In this document: positions 18,109-26,808 of the stretch, piece by piece
How positions within the stretch are numbered: the stretch's first letter is position 1
Layout: each line of letters opens with the position of its first letter
Assembly: GCF_019704555.1 (NCBI RefSeq)
Contig: NZ_AP024745.1
Span: 2,853,501-2,917,500, forward strand
Reading direction: 5' to 3'
Source of the DNA: Actinoplanes sp. L3-i22
GTDB lineage: Bacteria; Actinomycetota; Actinomycetes; Mycobacteriales; Micromonosporaceae
Length of the DNA: 64,000 nt
Notes under the pieces: model-generated
The model's input: only the letters and a program-made list of their open reading frames with translations
What the model was told of the DNA's origin: nothing
Database searches by the model: none
Program-made: the position numbers and the translations under genes

Positions 18109-18771
18109 TTGGTGCGGTCTTCCGGCAATCCGGCCGGCTCTCCGGTCCGAATCACCGAGGTGACACCCCAGCAGCCAGCGCTTACCGTTCTCGGTCCGGC
18201 GGCGCACGCCCGGACCGTCGTCCTCGTCCTGCCCGGCGGCCGCGCCACCAGCCAGGCGCCCGCTCCGCGCGGCCTGGCCTGGGCGCGGATGCTGCCGTTC
18301 GCCCTCGGCGTCGCCCGGGACGACGTGGCGGTCCTGGTGCTGCGCTACCGGGTGCGGGGCTGGAACGGCGCCGCGCAGGACCCGGTCCGGGACGCCCGGT
18401 GGGCGCTCGCCGAAAGCCGCCGCAGGCATCCGGGCAGCCGGATCGTGCTGGTCGGGCACTCGATGGGCGGCCGGGCCGCGCTGCGCCTGGCCGCCGACCC
18501 GGAGGTGACCGGGGTGTGTGCCCTGGCGCCCTGGATCGAGGTGGGGGAGCCGGTCCACCGGGGCCGGGCCGACGTGCTGATCGCGCACGGCGACCGCGAC
18601 CGGGTGACCGACCCGGTGCGGTCGGCGGCCTTCGCGGCCCGGATCGGCGCCGATTTCGTGCGCGTGACCGGCGACGGCCACGCGATGCTGCGCCGGCCGC
18701 TCGCCTGGCAGCGCCTGGTCACCGGATTCGTCCGGGAGCGGCGCGCGGCGGCGCACAACACACAAAGTTGA
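18109..18771 (+). CDS. Alpha/beta hydrolase
   Basis: Up to 220 residues, cytosolic (no signal peptide). It shows an oxyanion-type VVLVLPGG, nucleophile elbow GHSMGG, an Asp in HGDRDRVTD and a final His in GDGHAMLRR: Ser-Asp-His triad complete. It resembles dienelactone-hydrolase/serine-aminopeptidase-like small hydrolases; the substrate is unknown. The start is uncertain: TTG 18109 gives the longest frame, GTG 18160 (before TPQQPALTVLG) would fit the domain better, and neither has a good SD. It is divergent from the lipid operon and could share its regulation. Confidence 0.72.
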   Translation: MVRSSGNPAGSPVRITEVTPQQPALTVLGPAAHARTVVLVLPGGRATSQAPAPRGLAWARMLPFALGVARDDVAVLVLRYRVRGWNGAAQDPVRDARWALAESRRRHPGSRIVLVGHSMGGRAALRLAADPEVTGVCALAPWIEVGEPVHRGRADVLIAHGDRDRVTDPVRSAAFAARIGADFVRVTGDGHAMLRRPLAWQRLVTGFVRERRAAAHNTQS

Positions 18772-18853
18772 CAATTGTCGATGCGGTCTTGTGTGGACGG
18801 TAGGGCGCCAGCAGGGTGGGTGCGGCAGTTTCCGACAGCCCCGGGGGACCCTG

Positions 18854-20116
18854 ATGTCGTACCGTCGATTGCCCGCGCTGACCGCAACCCTGACCCTGAC
18901 CGTGACCACCGCCCTGATGCCCGCGGCGGCGCAGGCCGCGCCGGCGCGCGGCCCGAACGCCGTGGTGGTCTGGAACCTCAACGCGCAGAACGAGATCTAC
19001 GAGGTGGCGCGGCAGTCGCCGGCCACCGCGGCCCGCAGCTTCGCCATGGTTCAGGGCGCCGTCTACGACGCCGTGAACGCCGTCGCCGGCGTGCCCTACC
19101 AGCCCTACCTGACCGCGCCGAAGGCCCGGCACGGCGCCTCGGCCGACGCCGCGGTGGCCGCGGCCGCCTCGGCGGTCCTGCTCTCGCTCTTCCCGGAGCA
19201 GGCCGCGACCGTCACCGCGCAGTACGACGCGGCCCTCGCCGCGATCCCGGACGGCCGGGCCGAGACGGCCGGCGTCGCGGTGGGCCGTCAGGCCGCGGCC
19301 GCGATGATCGCGGACCGGGTCGGCGACGGCGCCTTCGACCCGGACAGCTGGAACATCAGCACCGCCCCGGGCCAGTGGCGGCCCACCCCGCCGACCAACA
19401 TCCAGGACGGCGCGTGGTTCGCCGACCTGAAGACGTTCGTCCTGCCCGACGCGGCGATGTTCCGGACCGCCGGGCCGCCCGCGCTGACCAGTGCCGCTTA
19501 CACCCGTGACTTCGCGGAGGTCAAGGCGATCGGCGGGGTGAACAGCACGGTCCGCACCCTCGACCAGACCCAGTCCGCGAAGTGGTGGCACGACCGGCGG
19601 CTCACCGAATGGGACATGAAACGGCAGCTCGCCGTGGACACCCACCTGAGCACGCTGCAGACCGCGCGGATGTTCGCGATGGTCGACATTGTCAACGCCG
19701 ACGCGCTGATCGCCTGCTACAACGAGAAGAAGTACTGGAACTTCTGGCGGCCGGTCACCGCGGTCCAGGAGGCCGACCTGGACGGCAACCCGGCGACCGT
19801 CGCGGACCCGACCTGGATGCCGCTGCTGGTGACCCCGCCGTTCCCGGACTACACGTCCGGGCACACCTGCTCGTTCTCCGCGATCACGCTGACCTGGCAG
19901 CGGTTCTTCGGGCGAGACGACATCCCGATCGGCGCGTACAGCGCGGACTCCGGGACCACGCGGTCGTTCCCGAGCTTCTCGGCGGCGCTCGACGAGGTGG
20001 TGGAGGCGCGGATCTGGGGTGGAGTGCACTTCCGGACGGCCGATGTGCAGGGTCTGCGGATCGGGACCGGGACCGCCCGGTACGTGCTGGCGCGGGAGTT
20101 CCGGCCGCGCCACTAG
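18854..20116 (+). CDS. Secreted vanadium-dependent haloperoxidase / PAP2-like protein
   Basis: 420 residues with a Sec signal peptide (LPALTATLTLTVTTALMPAAAQAA). The C-terminal half carries the acid-phosphatase/vanadium-haloperoxidase site in order: EKKYWNFWRPVTA (Lys and Arg), FPDYTSGHTCSF (Ser-Gly-His) and EARIWGGVHFRTAD (Arg and catalytic His). These residues hold vanadate or phosphate, so the protein is either an exported haloperoxidase or a phosphatase of the same fold. ATG 18854 is chosen because the signal peptide begins there and ggggga lies 7 bases upstream; the frame is open to 18791 but that part is not signal-like. Monocistronic, with a terminator hairpin 18 bp after the stop. Confidence 0.86.
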   Translation: MSYRRLPALTATLTLTVTTALMPAAAQAAPARGPNAVVVWNLNAQNEIYEVARQSPATAARSFAMVQGAVYDAVNAVAGVPYQPYLTAPKARHGASADAAVAAAASAVLLSLFPEQAATVTAQYDAALAAIPDGRAETAGVAVGRQAAAAMIADRVGDGAFDPDSWNISTAPGQWRPTPPTNIQDGAWFADLKTFVLPDAAMFRTAGPPALTSAAYTRDFAEVKAIGGVNSTVRTLDQTQSAKWWHDRRLTEWDMKRQLAVDTHLSTLQTARMFAMVDIVNADALIACYNEKKYWNFWRPVTAVQEADLDGNPATVADPTWMPLLVTPPFPDYTSGHTCSFSAITLTWQRFFGRDDIPIGAYSADSGTTRSFPSFSAALDEVVEARIWGGVHFRTADVQGLRIGTGTARYVLAREFRPRH

Positions 20117-20134
20117 GCATTTCGTCTCCTCTGT

Positions 20135-20162
20135 GGGCCGGCCGGATTCTTCCGGCCGGCCC
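20135..20162 (+). terminator. GC-rich hairpin after the haloperoxidase gene
   Basis: Perfect 12-bp arms (20135-20146 gggccggccgga and 20151-20162) around a ttct loop. No T-run. Confidence 0.75.
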
Positions 20163-20271
20163 GTCCTGTCTCTCACTCCGCGTCGTCACGGCGGTACGGA
20201 ACCGTCGCAACGTAGACGTACGTGCGTTGACCCCCTACGCTGTGCCGAACCTGTGAAACGAGGAGGGCACT

Positions 20272-22290
20272 GTGGCCGAGTCCCCGCCAGAGCAACGAAA
20301 CCCGACTGACCCGGCGTCGCCGCAGCTGTTGGTGATGCCGCACAGCGACGCGATCCCGTCGATCGCCTGGCCGGGGCCGGACGGCGCGCCGGCCTGGGCG
20401 ATCCCGGTGCAGGTCCCGTCCGGGACCCGGGGGTACGCGCTGTTCATCCCGATGCTGCCGATCGAGACACCGGCCGCCGAGTCGACCGGGGTGGCCGCTG
20501 AGTCGACCGGGGTGGCCGCCGCGGTCGGCGCTCCCGCCGTCGTGGTCGCGCCGGCAGCTGTCCCGGCGCCGGTCGAAGAGGCCGCCGCCGAACCCGCTCC
20601 CGCGGTCTCCGATGTGGAGGAGCCCGCGGCTCCCGCCCCCGTCCCGGCCCCCGTCGCGGCTCCGGCTCCGGTCTGGCCCGTGGCGCAGCAGGTCGCTCCC
20701 GTTCCGGCGCCGCCCCGGCCGGAGCCCTGGGCCCGCCCGCGGACGGACACCCACCAGCCGTTCCAGCGGTACCAGGCACCCCCGACGCCGTGGCAGAAGT
20801 TCCGCGCGAAGCACTGGACCGGCCCGGCGAACGCCCAGGGCCGCGCGGCCCCGCTCGGCGTGCTGGCCGGCGCGCTCGGCATCGCCTGCTTCACGCCGCT
20901 GGACCGGACCGGCATCGGCTGGTTCCTCGGCTGGCTCGTGCTGACCGCCGGCGTCGTCCTCGCCGTGCGCCGGTCCGCCGACCTGTCGCACTCCGAGCGG
21001 TGGATCCGCTCCGGCTGGGCGGTCGCGTCCCTCGCGCTGCTCGCCGTCCCGGCATTCCGGAACGCGTGGTGGCTGGTCACGTTCAGCGTGCTCGGCGCGC
21101 TCGGCACGGCGACCCTGGCGATCGTGGGCGGCCGGCAGGTGCGGTCGATCCTGTTCGGGTTGCTGGCCACGCCGTACGCCGCCTTCCGGGGTTTGCCCTG
21201 GGTGCGCCGCCACCTTCGAGCGAACCGCGACCCCGGCACGGTCCGCCGGATCTTCTTCTCGGTCGGCCTCACGGCGGTCGTGCTGCTGGTCTTCGGCACG
21301 CTGCTGTCGTCGGCCGACGGGGTGTTCTCGACGCTGCTCGGCAAGGCCGTGCCCGACCTGAACATCGGCTCGGTGTTCCAGTGGATCTTCCTGGCCGTGG
21401 TCGGCGCGCTGATCGCGACGGCCGGCATCTACACGCTGTCCGCGCCGCCCGCGACGTCCAGCCTGGACACCCCGGGCCGGGGCCGGTTCGGCCTGGTCGA
21501 GTGGGCGCCGGCCGGCTTCGCGCTGGTGCTGCTGTTCGGCGGCTTCGTGGCGGTGCAGTTCGCCGTCCTGTTCGGCGGGCGGCGGTACGTGGTGGAGACC
21601 GCCGGGCTCGGCTACGCGGGGTACGCCCGCAGCGGCTTCTGGCAGCTGGTCGTGGTCACGCTGCTGTCCCTGGCGGTGCTCGCCGCACTGGCCCGCTGGG
21701 CCAAGCGGGACCAGCCGATCGAGCGGACCCTGCTGCGCGTCGTGCTCGGCCTGCTCTGCGCGCTGAGCGTGGTCATCGTGGCGTCCGCGCTGTCCCGGAT
21801 GTGGGAGTACCAGCGGGTCTACAGCTTCACCGGCGAGCGCATCTTCGTGATGTCCTTCGAGATCCTGCTCGGCACGGTCTTCGTCATGGTCGCCGCGGCC
21901 GGCATCCGCTGGCAGGGCCGGTGGATCCCGCGGGCCACCGTCGGTCTCGCCGTGCTCATGCTGCTCGGCCTCGCGGTCCTCGGCCCGGAGGGCTACGCGG
22001 CCAGCCGCAACGCCCAGCGCTACCACGACACCGGCAAGATCGACGCCTGGTACCTGCGTGCCCTCTCCGCCGACGCGACTCCCGCTCTGACCAAACTGCC
22101 CGATCCGGTACGGCGGTGCACCCTGAGCTGGATCGCCGCCGACCTGGCGAAGCCGGACCCGTGGTACGCCTGGAACCTGGGCCGCGCCCAGGCCCGTGCG
22201 GCCCTGAAGAAGCTCCCGAAGTCCGCCATCGGCAAACAGTCCGACTGCCGAGCCGCCGACCAGTACGACCTCCCCAAGACACGCCGCTGA
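20272..22290 (+). CDS. DUF4173/DUF4153 multi-pass membrane protein
   Basis: 672 residues. The first ~190 are a low-complexity Ala/Pro/Val-rich cytoplasmic region with a short repeat (ESTGVAAESTGVAA). The remainder has about ten hydrophobic segments, including VAVILRW-type helices, and ends in a soluble tail with two Cys (RRCTLSW, KQSDC) that could form a disulfide. SRMWEYQRVYSFTGERIFVMSFE is the DUF4173 signature. Family members are integral membrane proteins of unknown function, often near sensor or two-component genes. GTG 20272 is well supported by SD gaggaggg immediately upstream. Flanked by terminators on both sides, so monocistronic. Confidence 0.82.
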   Translation: MAESPPEQRNPTDPASPQLLVMPHSDAIPSIAWPGPDGAPAWAIPVQVPSGTRGYALFIPMLPIETPAAESTGVAAESTGVAAAVGAPAVVVAPAAVPAPVEEAAAEPAPAVSDVEEPAAPAPVPAPVAAPAPVWPVAQQVAPVPAPPRPEPWARPRTDTHQPFQRYQAPPTPWQKFRAKHWTGPANAQGRAAPLGVLAGALGIACFTPLDRTGIGWFLGWLVLTAGVVLAVRRSADLSHSERWIRSGWAVASLALLAVPAFRNAWWLVTFSVLGALGTATLAIVGGRQVRSILFGLLATPYAAFRGLPWVRRHLRANRDPGTVRRIFFSVGLTAVVLLVFGTLLSSADGVFSTLLGKAVPDLNIGSVFQWIFLAVVGALIATAGIYTLSAPPATSSLDTPGRGRFGLVEWAPAGFALVLLFGGFVAVQFAVLFGGRRYVVETAGLGYAGYARSGFWQLVVVTLLSLAVLAALARWAKRDQPIERTLLRVVLGLLCALSVVIVASALSRMWEYQRVYSFTGERIFVMSFEILLGTVFVMVAAAGIRWQGRWIPRATVGLAVLMLLGLAVLGPEGYAASRNAQRYHDTGKIDAWYLRALSADATPALTKLPDPVRRCTLSWIAADLAKPDPWYAWNLGRAQARAALKKLPKSAIGKQSDCRAADQYDLPKTRR

Positions 22291-22293
22291 CGA

Positions 22294-22334
22294 ACGACGA
22301 GCCCGGTTCCGCCTCCGCGGGCCGGGCTCGTCGT
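22294..22334. terminator. Bidirectional terminator between convergent genes
   Basis: 13-bp perfect arms (22294-22306 and 22322-22334) around a 15-nt loop, in the 64-bp gap between the DUF4173 gene and the convergent carboxypeptidase gene. Confidence 0.75.
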
Positions 22335-22354
22335 CATCGATGGCCGGCGCGGAC

Positions 22355-23707
22355 TCAGCTGCCGGTCGGGTAGGGGTGGGCGGCGGCGGTTGCCAGGGTC
22401 ATGAAGGCGGGCAGGTTCAGGGTCCAGAACGAGGCCACGCAGGAGTACGCCGGGAAGAAGCCGCTGCACCCGGAGGCGTTCGGGCCGACCTCGACGGTGT
22501 AGCCGGGAACGCCCAGCGTGCCGTAGATCCAGTCGTCGGTGGCGCCCGGCGCGAAGTAGTTCAGGCCGCCGTCACCGTGGACCACGTCGTACCCGTTGGA
22601 CCGGCCCATCGCCGTGGCGATCGTCTTCAGGTCGGTGTTGTTCGGGGCCAGCGAGTTGGTCCACCCGTACGGATAGATGTTGAGCTCGGCGTAGCTGTGC
22701 AGGGTGAGGAACGTGCCGGTGGTCGCGGTCGTCGCCGGGGAGAAGTCGGCGCTGGGCTTGGTGTCGCGGTAGATCTGGCCCAGGAAGCTCTGGATGCCCT
22801 GCGTCTCCGGCTCGCTCGCCGCGGCCGTGCCCGGGTAGGTCTCGCTGCACTTGGTGCCCTGGTTCACGTCCCAGTGGTAGCTCGAGTTCCGGTTGAGGTC
22901 GACCCCGAGGCCGGTGCCGGAACACCCGTTGGTGTGCGCGTTCTTGCGCTGGGAGATCGGCCGGGTCGAGTTCGACGAGACGATGTCGACGCCGTCCGGG
23001 TTGGCGATCGGGATGACCCACAGCTCGGTGGTGTCCATCAGCTTGGTCACCGCGGCGACCTTGCCGTAGTTGCCCACCAGGTAGTCGATCCACTTGTAGG
23101 CGAGCTCGCCGGTCGCCAGCTCGCGGGCGTGCATCTGGGCCATCAGGGTGAACTTCGGCTTCGCGCCGCTGGTGCTCGCCGCGCAGTCGCCCGTGACGAT
23201 CTTGGTGATGCACAGGGCCTGGATGTCGTGGCCACCCGAGCCCTGGGTCTTCTTCCACGACTGCCCGATGGTGCGCAGGACGGCCAGGCCCGGGTTGGCC
23301 GCGACGACCGCCTGGTTGTGGGCCTCGTGCCCGGCCGCGGTGTGGTAGCCGCCGTAGTAGGTGTCGGCCGCCGCCTGGAACGACGACGCGACCGGTTGGT
23401 AGAGCGGCCCGGCGTACCGCACGGTCAGCCCGCGCTGCCGCAGCCGCTGGACGTCGGCGGTGGCTGCCAGGATCGGAACGCCGCTGGTCAGCGGCCCTTC
23501 CAGCACGTCGTAGCCGCGCCGGGTGAGGTCGGCGGCCAGCCCGCCGGCGGTGGCGGACGGTGACGTGACGTCGTAGTAGGCCAGGTCGGCCGGGTCCGGA
23601 ACGGCTGCGGCGGCGGCGCCGGGCGTCGTGAGCCCGGCGCCGATCAGGACGAGCAGCACGGCTGCCCCGACGGCGATCAACCGCCGGAGACGCGAGAACC
23701 AGGTCAT
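22355..23707 (-). CDS. Secreted M14 zinc carboxypeptidase
   Basis: 450 residues with a signal peptide (LRRLIAVGAAVLLVLIGAGLTTPGAAAAA) and a propeptide-like region to about 120. The catalytic domain shows the zinc site MAQMHARELATGE (His and Glu), the substrate-Arg/Asn segment GVDLNRNSSYHWD, the third zinc ligand in LTLHSYAELNIYPYG and the catalytic Glu in GYTVEVGP. These are the hallmarks of the carboxypeptidase A/T group (M14). Cysteines in GDCAAS, NGCSG, TKCSE, SGCSG and YSCVA suggest several disulfides, consistent with export. It removes C-terminal residues from peptides outside the cell. No cell-wall-binding domain follows, so it should be soluble. Confidence 0.92.
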   Translation of the reverse strand: MTWFSRLRRLIAVGAAVLLVLIGAGLTTPGAAAAAVPDPADLAYYDVTSPSATAGGLAADLTRRGYDVLEGPLTSGVPILAATADVQRLRQRGLTVRYAGPLYQPVASSFQAAADTYYGGYHTAAGHEAHNQAVVAANPGLAVLRTIGQSWKKTQGSGGHDIQALCITKIVTGDCAASTSGAKPKFTLMAQMHARELATGELAYKWIDYLVGNYGKVAAVTKLMDTTELWVIPIANPDGVDIVSSNSTRPISQRKNAHTNGCSGTGLGVDLNRNSSYHWDVNQGTKCSETYPGTAAASEPETQGIQSFLGQIYRDTKPSADFSPATTATTGTFLTLHSYAELNIYPYGWTNSLAPNNTDLKTIATAMGRSNGYDVVHGDGGLNYFAPGATDDWIYGTLGVPGYTVEVGPNASGCSGFFPAYSCVASFWTLNLPAFMTLATAAAHPYPTGS

Positions 23708-23812
23708 CGGTACCTCGATCGTGGGTGGGCCGGCACACGGCGCGCCAGGCCACAGTTAATCCACGATCTTCTATGCATCGACTCTCGTCAACGCCGCGGA
23801 CCATACCGAAGA

Positions 23813-24661
23813 ATGACCCACCTCACCGGGATGCAACCGCGACCACCCGCCGTGCGTCAGGGATCTGTGAGATCAATTCGACTGTCGGCCCTGGCCCTGC
23901 TCCTCGTTCTGGCCGGATGCGGGATCGTCGGATACGCGCTGGCCGGGCGCGGGAACGCGGTATCGGCGGAGCCGGCGGCGGCGACGCCCACGACCGCACC
24001 GGCCGCGCCGACGACCAGGCCCGCGGCGAAACCACCGGCCGCGGAGCGGATCACCTACCCGGCCACCGGCAGCCGGAAGTTCGCGATCGCGCCGGCCGAG
24101 ACCGCGGCGCCGGCCGGCCGCAAGGGCACGCTGCTGCGCTACCAGGTCGCCGTCGAGAAGGACATCCGCGGCATCACCGCCGATCAGTTCGCCGCCGTCG
24201 TCACCAGCACGCTGCGCGATCCCCGGAGCTGGACCGCCGGCGGTGAGTGGCGGTTGAAGCGCGTCGGGCCCGACGACAAAACCGATTTCCGGGTACGACT
24301 CGTCACCCCGAAGACCCGCGACGCGCTCTGTGCGGGCGCCGCCGACGGCTACACGTCCTGCCGCACCCACGACGAGGTCGTCGTCAACGTCGCCCGCTGG
24401 GCGAAGGGCGTCCCGAAGTACGGCGCGACCCTCGACGTCTACCGCGAGTACGTGGTCAACCACGAGGTCGGCCACCGCCTGCACCAGGCCCACGAACTGT
24501 GCACCGGCCCAGGCGACCTGGCCCCGGTCATGCAGCAGCAGACCCTCGGCCTGCACAGCTGCGTAGCCAACGCCTGGCCGTTCCTGAACGGCCAGCGCCA
24601 CCGCGGCACGATCGGCGCCTACGACGACCCGGTTCCGCCCCGTGACCAGGGACGTTCCTAG
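23813..24661 (+). CDS. DUF3152 protein, metalloprotease-like, membrane-attached
   Basis: 282 residues. The N-terminus has a hydrophobic segment with a lipobox-like LAGC (LALLLVLAGCGIVGYALAG); it may be a lipoprotein or a simple TM anchor. A Pro/Thr/Ala linker follows, then a globular domain with VVNHEVGHRLHQAHELC, the HExGHxLHxxHE zinc motif of DUF3152. The CTGPGDLAPVMQQQTLGL segment after it is the usual met-turn-like region, and VAVEKDIRGI is the typical domain start. A zincin peptidase activity is predicted from the motif but has not been shown for the family as far as I know. Start ATG 23813; a second ATG at 23831 is possible. No clear SD. Confidence 0.85.
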   Translation: MTHLTGMQPRPPAVRQGSVRSIRLSALALLLVLAGCGIVGYALAGRGNAVSAEPAAATPTTAPAAPTTRPAAKPPAAERITYPATGSRKFAIAPAETAAPAGRKGTLLRYQVAVEKDIRGITADQFAAVVTSTLRDPRSWTAGGEWRLKRVGPDDKTDFRVRLVTPKTRDALCAGAADGYTSCRTHDEVVVNVARWAKGVPKYGATLDVYREYVVNHEVGHRLHQAHELCTGPGDLAPVMQQQTLGLHSCVANAWPFLNGQRHRGTIGAYDDPVPPRDQGRS

Positions 24662-24692
24662 CCGGGTCAGGAATCGTGGGCGGCGCCAGCAC

Positions 24693-24759
24693 GAACATCG
24701 GTGGGGGCTCGGCGAGCGGATTGCCGGGCCGGACCACCGATGTTCCCCCGTTCGCCGAG
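24693..24759. repeat. Interleaved inverted repeats (pseudoknot-like) in 24662-24856
   Basis: Two stems overlap in A-B-A'-B' order. A is gaacatcggtgg (24693-24704) paired with 24734-24745, a perfect 12 bp. B is ctcggcga (24709-24716) paired with tcgccgag (24752-24759), 8 bp. As RNA both stems could form only as a pseudoknot. It lies between the DUF3152 stop and the nucleotidyltransferase gene; it may be a terminator or a structured leader. Confidence 0.5.
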
Positions 24760-24856
24760 TGAAAGGCGCGCAGGACGGACGTTAGGGCTTGGGCGGGCCG
24801 GGCAAATCCGTGATGCTCCTTAGGGATCCACGGATATCTACCCGGAGGGGCTCCGA

Positions 24857-25606
24857 ATGCACCCGATGTTGCAGCGCCTGGACGAGATCGCCGCCGAGCT
24901 GGCCACCCGTGCCGAGACCGTCGCGGTGCTCGGGCTGGGGTCGGCCGGCGCCCAGCGGGGCCGGCTGGACGGTCACTCCGATCTGGACTTCTTCCTGGTC
25001 GTCGACGAGGGCGCGACCACCCGGTACGCCACCGAGACCGACTGGCTGGCCGGCACCTGCCCGCTGGTCTGGAGTTTCGCGCACGAGCGGCACGGGCGGA
25101 AGGCGCTCTACGCCGACGGGATCTTCCTGGAGTACGCCGTCTTCACCGTCCCGGAGCTGCGCCGCGTCCCGTTCCGCGGCGCCCGGGTGGTGTGGCGTCG
25201 CGCGGACGCCCCGCCCGGCCTGACCGAGTCGGACGTGCCGGTGCCCCGCACGCCGTACGACACCGTCGAGTTCCACCTGAACGAGGCGCTCGCCAACCTG
25301 TACGTCGGCCTGCACCGTGACCTGCGCGGCGAGCACCTGAGCGCGGCCCGGTTCATCCAGGGTCACGCCGTCGACCGGGTGATCGCGCTGCTGCGGCTGA
25401 CCGACGGCGAACCGCCGTACCGTGATGTCTTCGATGCCTCCCGGCGGGTCGAGCGGACCTATGCCCCGCAGGTCCTGCCGTTGGCCGAGATGGTCCCGGG
25501 CTATCGCGGCAACGCCGCGGCGGCCCGGACGATCCTGAGCTGGCTCGGCGCCCGGTTCCGCATCCCAGCGCCGATCGGCGAGGCGATCGAAGCGTTACTC
25601 AGATGA
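24857..25606 (+). CDS. Nucleotidyltransferase-domain protein
   Basis: 249 residues. The N-terminal pol-beta-type nucleotidyltransferase motif is LGLGSAGAQRG followed by DGHSDLDFFLVVD, i.e. GS(x)n-D-x-D, and the third acidic residue is likely in FLEYAVF. The C-terminal half (from about 135) is helical, with FHLNEALANLYVGLHRDL and RFIQGHAVDRVIALL, resembling lincosamide/aminoglycoside nucleotidyltransferase accessory helices. It could transfer a nucleotide to a small molecule, an RNA or a protein; the substrate is unknown. ATG 24857 has SD ggagggg 6 bases upstream. The 3' end overlaps the convergent pobA by 8 bp. Confidence 0.75.
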   Translation: MHPMLQRLDEIAAELATRAETVAVLGLGSAGAQRGRLDGHSDLDFFLVVDEGATTRYATETDWLAGTCPLVWSFAHERHGRKALYADGIFLEYAVFTVPELRRVPFRGARVVWRRADAPPGLTESDVPVPRTPYDTVEFHLNEALANLYVGLHRDLRGEHLSAARFIQGHAVDRVIALLRLTDGEPPYRDVFDASRRVERTYAPQVLPLAEMVPGYRGNAAAARTILSWLGARFRIPAPIGEAIEALLR

Positions 25607-26768
25607 AGATGGGCAGGCCGGCGTAGTTCTCGGCCAGGCCGGTCGCGCCGGCCTCGCTGGACGCCACCCACCGCAACTGGGACAGCTGCAGCTCGGCGTC
25701 GAACGGGTCCCCGGAGGTGTGCAGCATCGTCGTCATCCACCAGGAGAAGTGCGTGCAGCGCCAGACCCGCCGCTGCGCGGTCTCCGAGTACGCGTCGGCG
25801 AGGCGCGCGTCGTTCTCCCGGAACCGGGCGACGAGTGCCTTGCTGAGCAGCGCCACGTCGGCGATCGCCAGGTTCAGGCCCTTCGCGCCGGTCGGCGGCA
25901 CGATGTGCGCGGCGTCCCCGGCGAGGAACAGGTTGCCGTGCCGCATCGGCGTCTGCACGTAGCTGCGCATCGGCAGCACGCTCTTGTCGGTGATCGGGCC
26001 GGGGTTGAGCTTCCACCCGTTCTGCTCGTGGCCGAGGCGGGTGGCCAGCTCGTCCCAGATCCGGTCGTCGGACCAGGACTGCGGGTCGGTGCCGTTCGGG
26101 ACCTGGAGGTAGAGGCGGCTGACGGTGGCCGAGCGCATCGAGTGCAGGGCGAACCCGTTCGGGTGCCAGGCGTAGATCAGCTCGTCGGTGGACGGGGCGA
26201 CGTCGGCGAGGATCCCGAACCAGGAGTACGGGTAGACGCGCTCGAAGACCTTCGCCGCGGGGACGGCCGCGCGCGACGGCCCGAACGAGCCGTCACAGCC
26301 GGCGAGGACCGCAGCATCCAATCTGACGACATTTCCGGATTTGTCCGTGTAAGTCACGTAGGGCCGGTCGGATGAGACGTCATGCAACTCGACGTCCGAC
26401 ACTTCGTAGTGGATCTCCTGGCCGGCCGCGCGACGAGCCGCGATCAGATCCTTCTGCACCTCGGTCTGACCGTAGACCCAGACCGACCGCCCGGTCAGAT
26501 CCACGAAGTCGAGATGGTGCCGCTCGTGCGGCCACTGCAGGTAGATCCCGCGGTGCTCGTCCCCCTCGGCCCGCAGCCGGGTGCCGAGCCCGACCGACTC
26601 CAGCAGCTCGACGCTGGAGTGCTCGAGGATGCCGGCCCGGATCCGGGCCGCGACGTACTCCTCCGAGCGGGTCTCCAGGACCACGGAGTCGACGCCGCCC
26701 TGGGCGAGCAGATGGGAGAGGAGCAGACCGGCCGGGCCCGCGCCGATGATGGCGACCTGGGTACGCAT
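25599..26768 (-). CDS. pobA: 4-hydroxybenzoate 3-monooxygenase
   Basis: 389-residue class A flavoprotein that converts 4-hydroxybenzoate to protocatechuate using NADPH and O2. Features: FAD site VAIIGAGPAGLLLSHLL, VLETRSEEYVAARIRAGILE (typical PobA second segment), GCDGSFGPSR (DG motif), and GNLFLAGDAAHIVPPTGAKGLNLAIADV (GD motif with the Pro-rich substrate loop). The length is normal for PobA. ATG 26768 follows the SD-like aaggtgggg. It is separated from the regulator gene by 40 bp that contain, together with the regulator's last codons, an IclR-type operator centred 52 bp upstream of the start. Its product feeds directly into the pcaHGBL genes on the other side of the regulator. Confidence 0.95.
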   Translation of the reverse strand: MRTQVAIIGAGPAGLLLSHLLAQGGVDSVVLETRSEEYVAARIRAGILEHSSVELLESVGLGTRLRAEGDEHRGIYLQWPHERHHLDFVDLTGRSVWVYGQTEVQKDLIAARRAAGQEIHYEVSDVELHDVSSDRPYVTYTDKSGNVVRLDAAVLAGCDGSFGPSRAAVPAAKVFERVYPYSWFGILADVAPSTDELIYAWHPNGFALHSMRSATVSRLYLQVPNGTDPQSWSDDRIWDELATRLGHEQNGWKLNPGPITDKSVLPMRSYVQTPMRHGNLFLAGDAAHIVPPTGAKGLNLAIADVALLSKALVARFRENDARLADAYSETAQRRVWRCTHFSWWMTTMLHTSGDPFDAELQLSQLRWVASSEAGATGLAENYAGLPIFI

Positions 26769-26808
26769 GCCCCCCACCTTCAGTGGCGGACGTCCCCCGG
26801 GCAAGGGG

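Noticed and set aside
3489..25606. Secondary-metabolite gene cluster
   Set aside because: The haloperoxidase, nucleotidyltransferase and hydrolase genes are singletons separated by terminators; no core biosynthetic enzyme is present.
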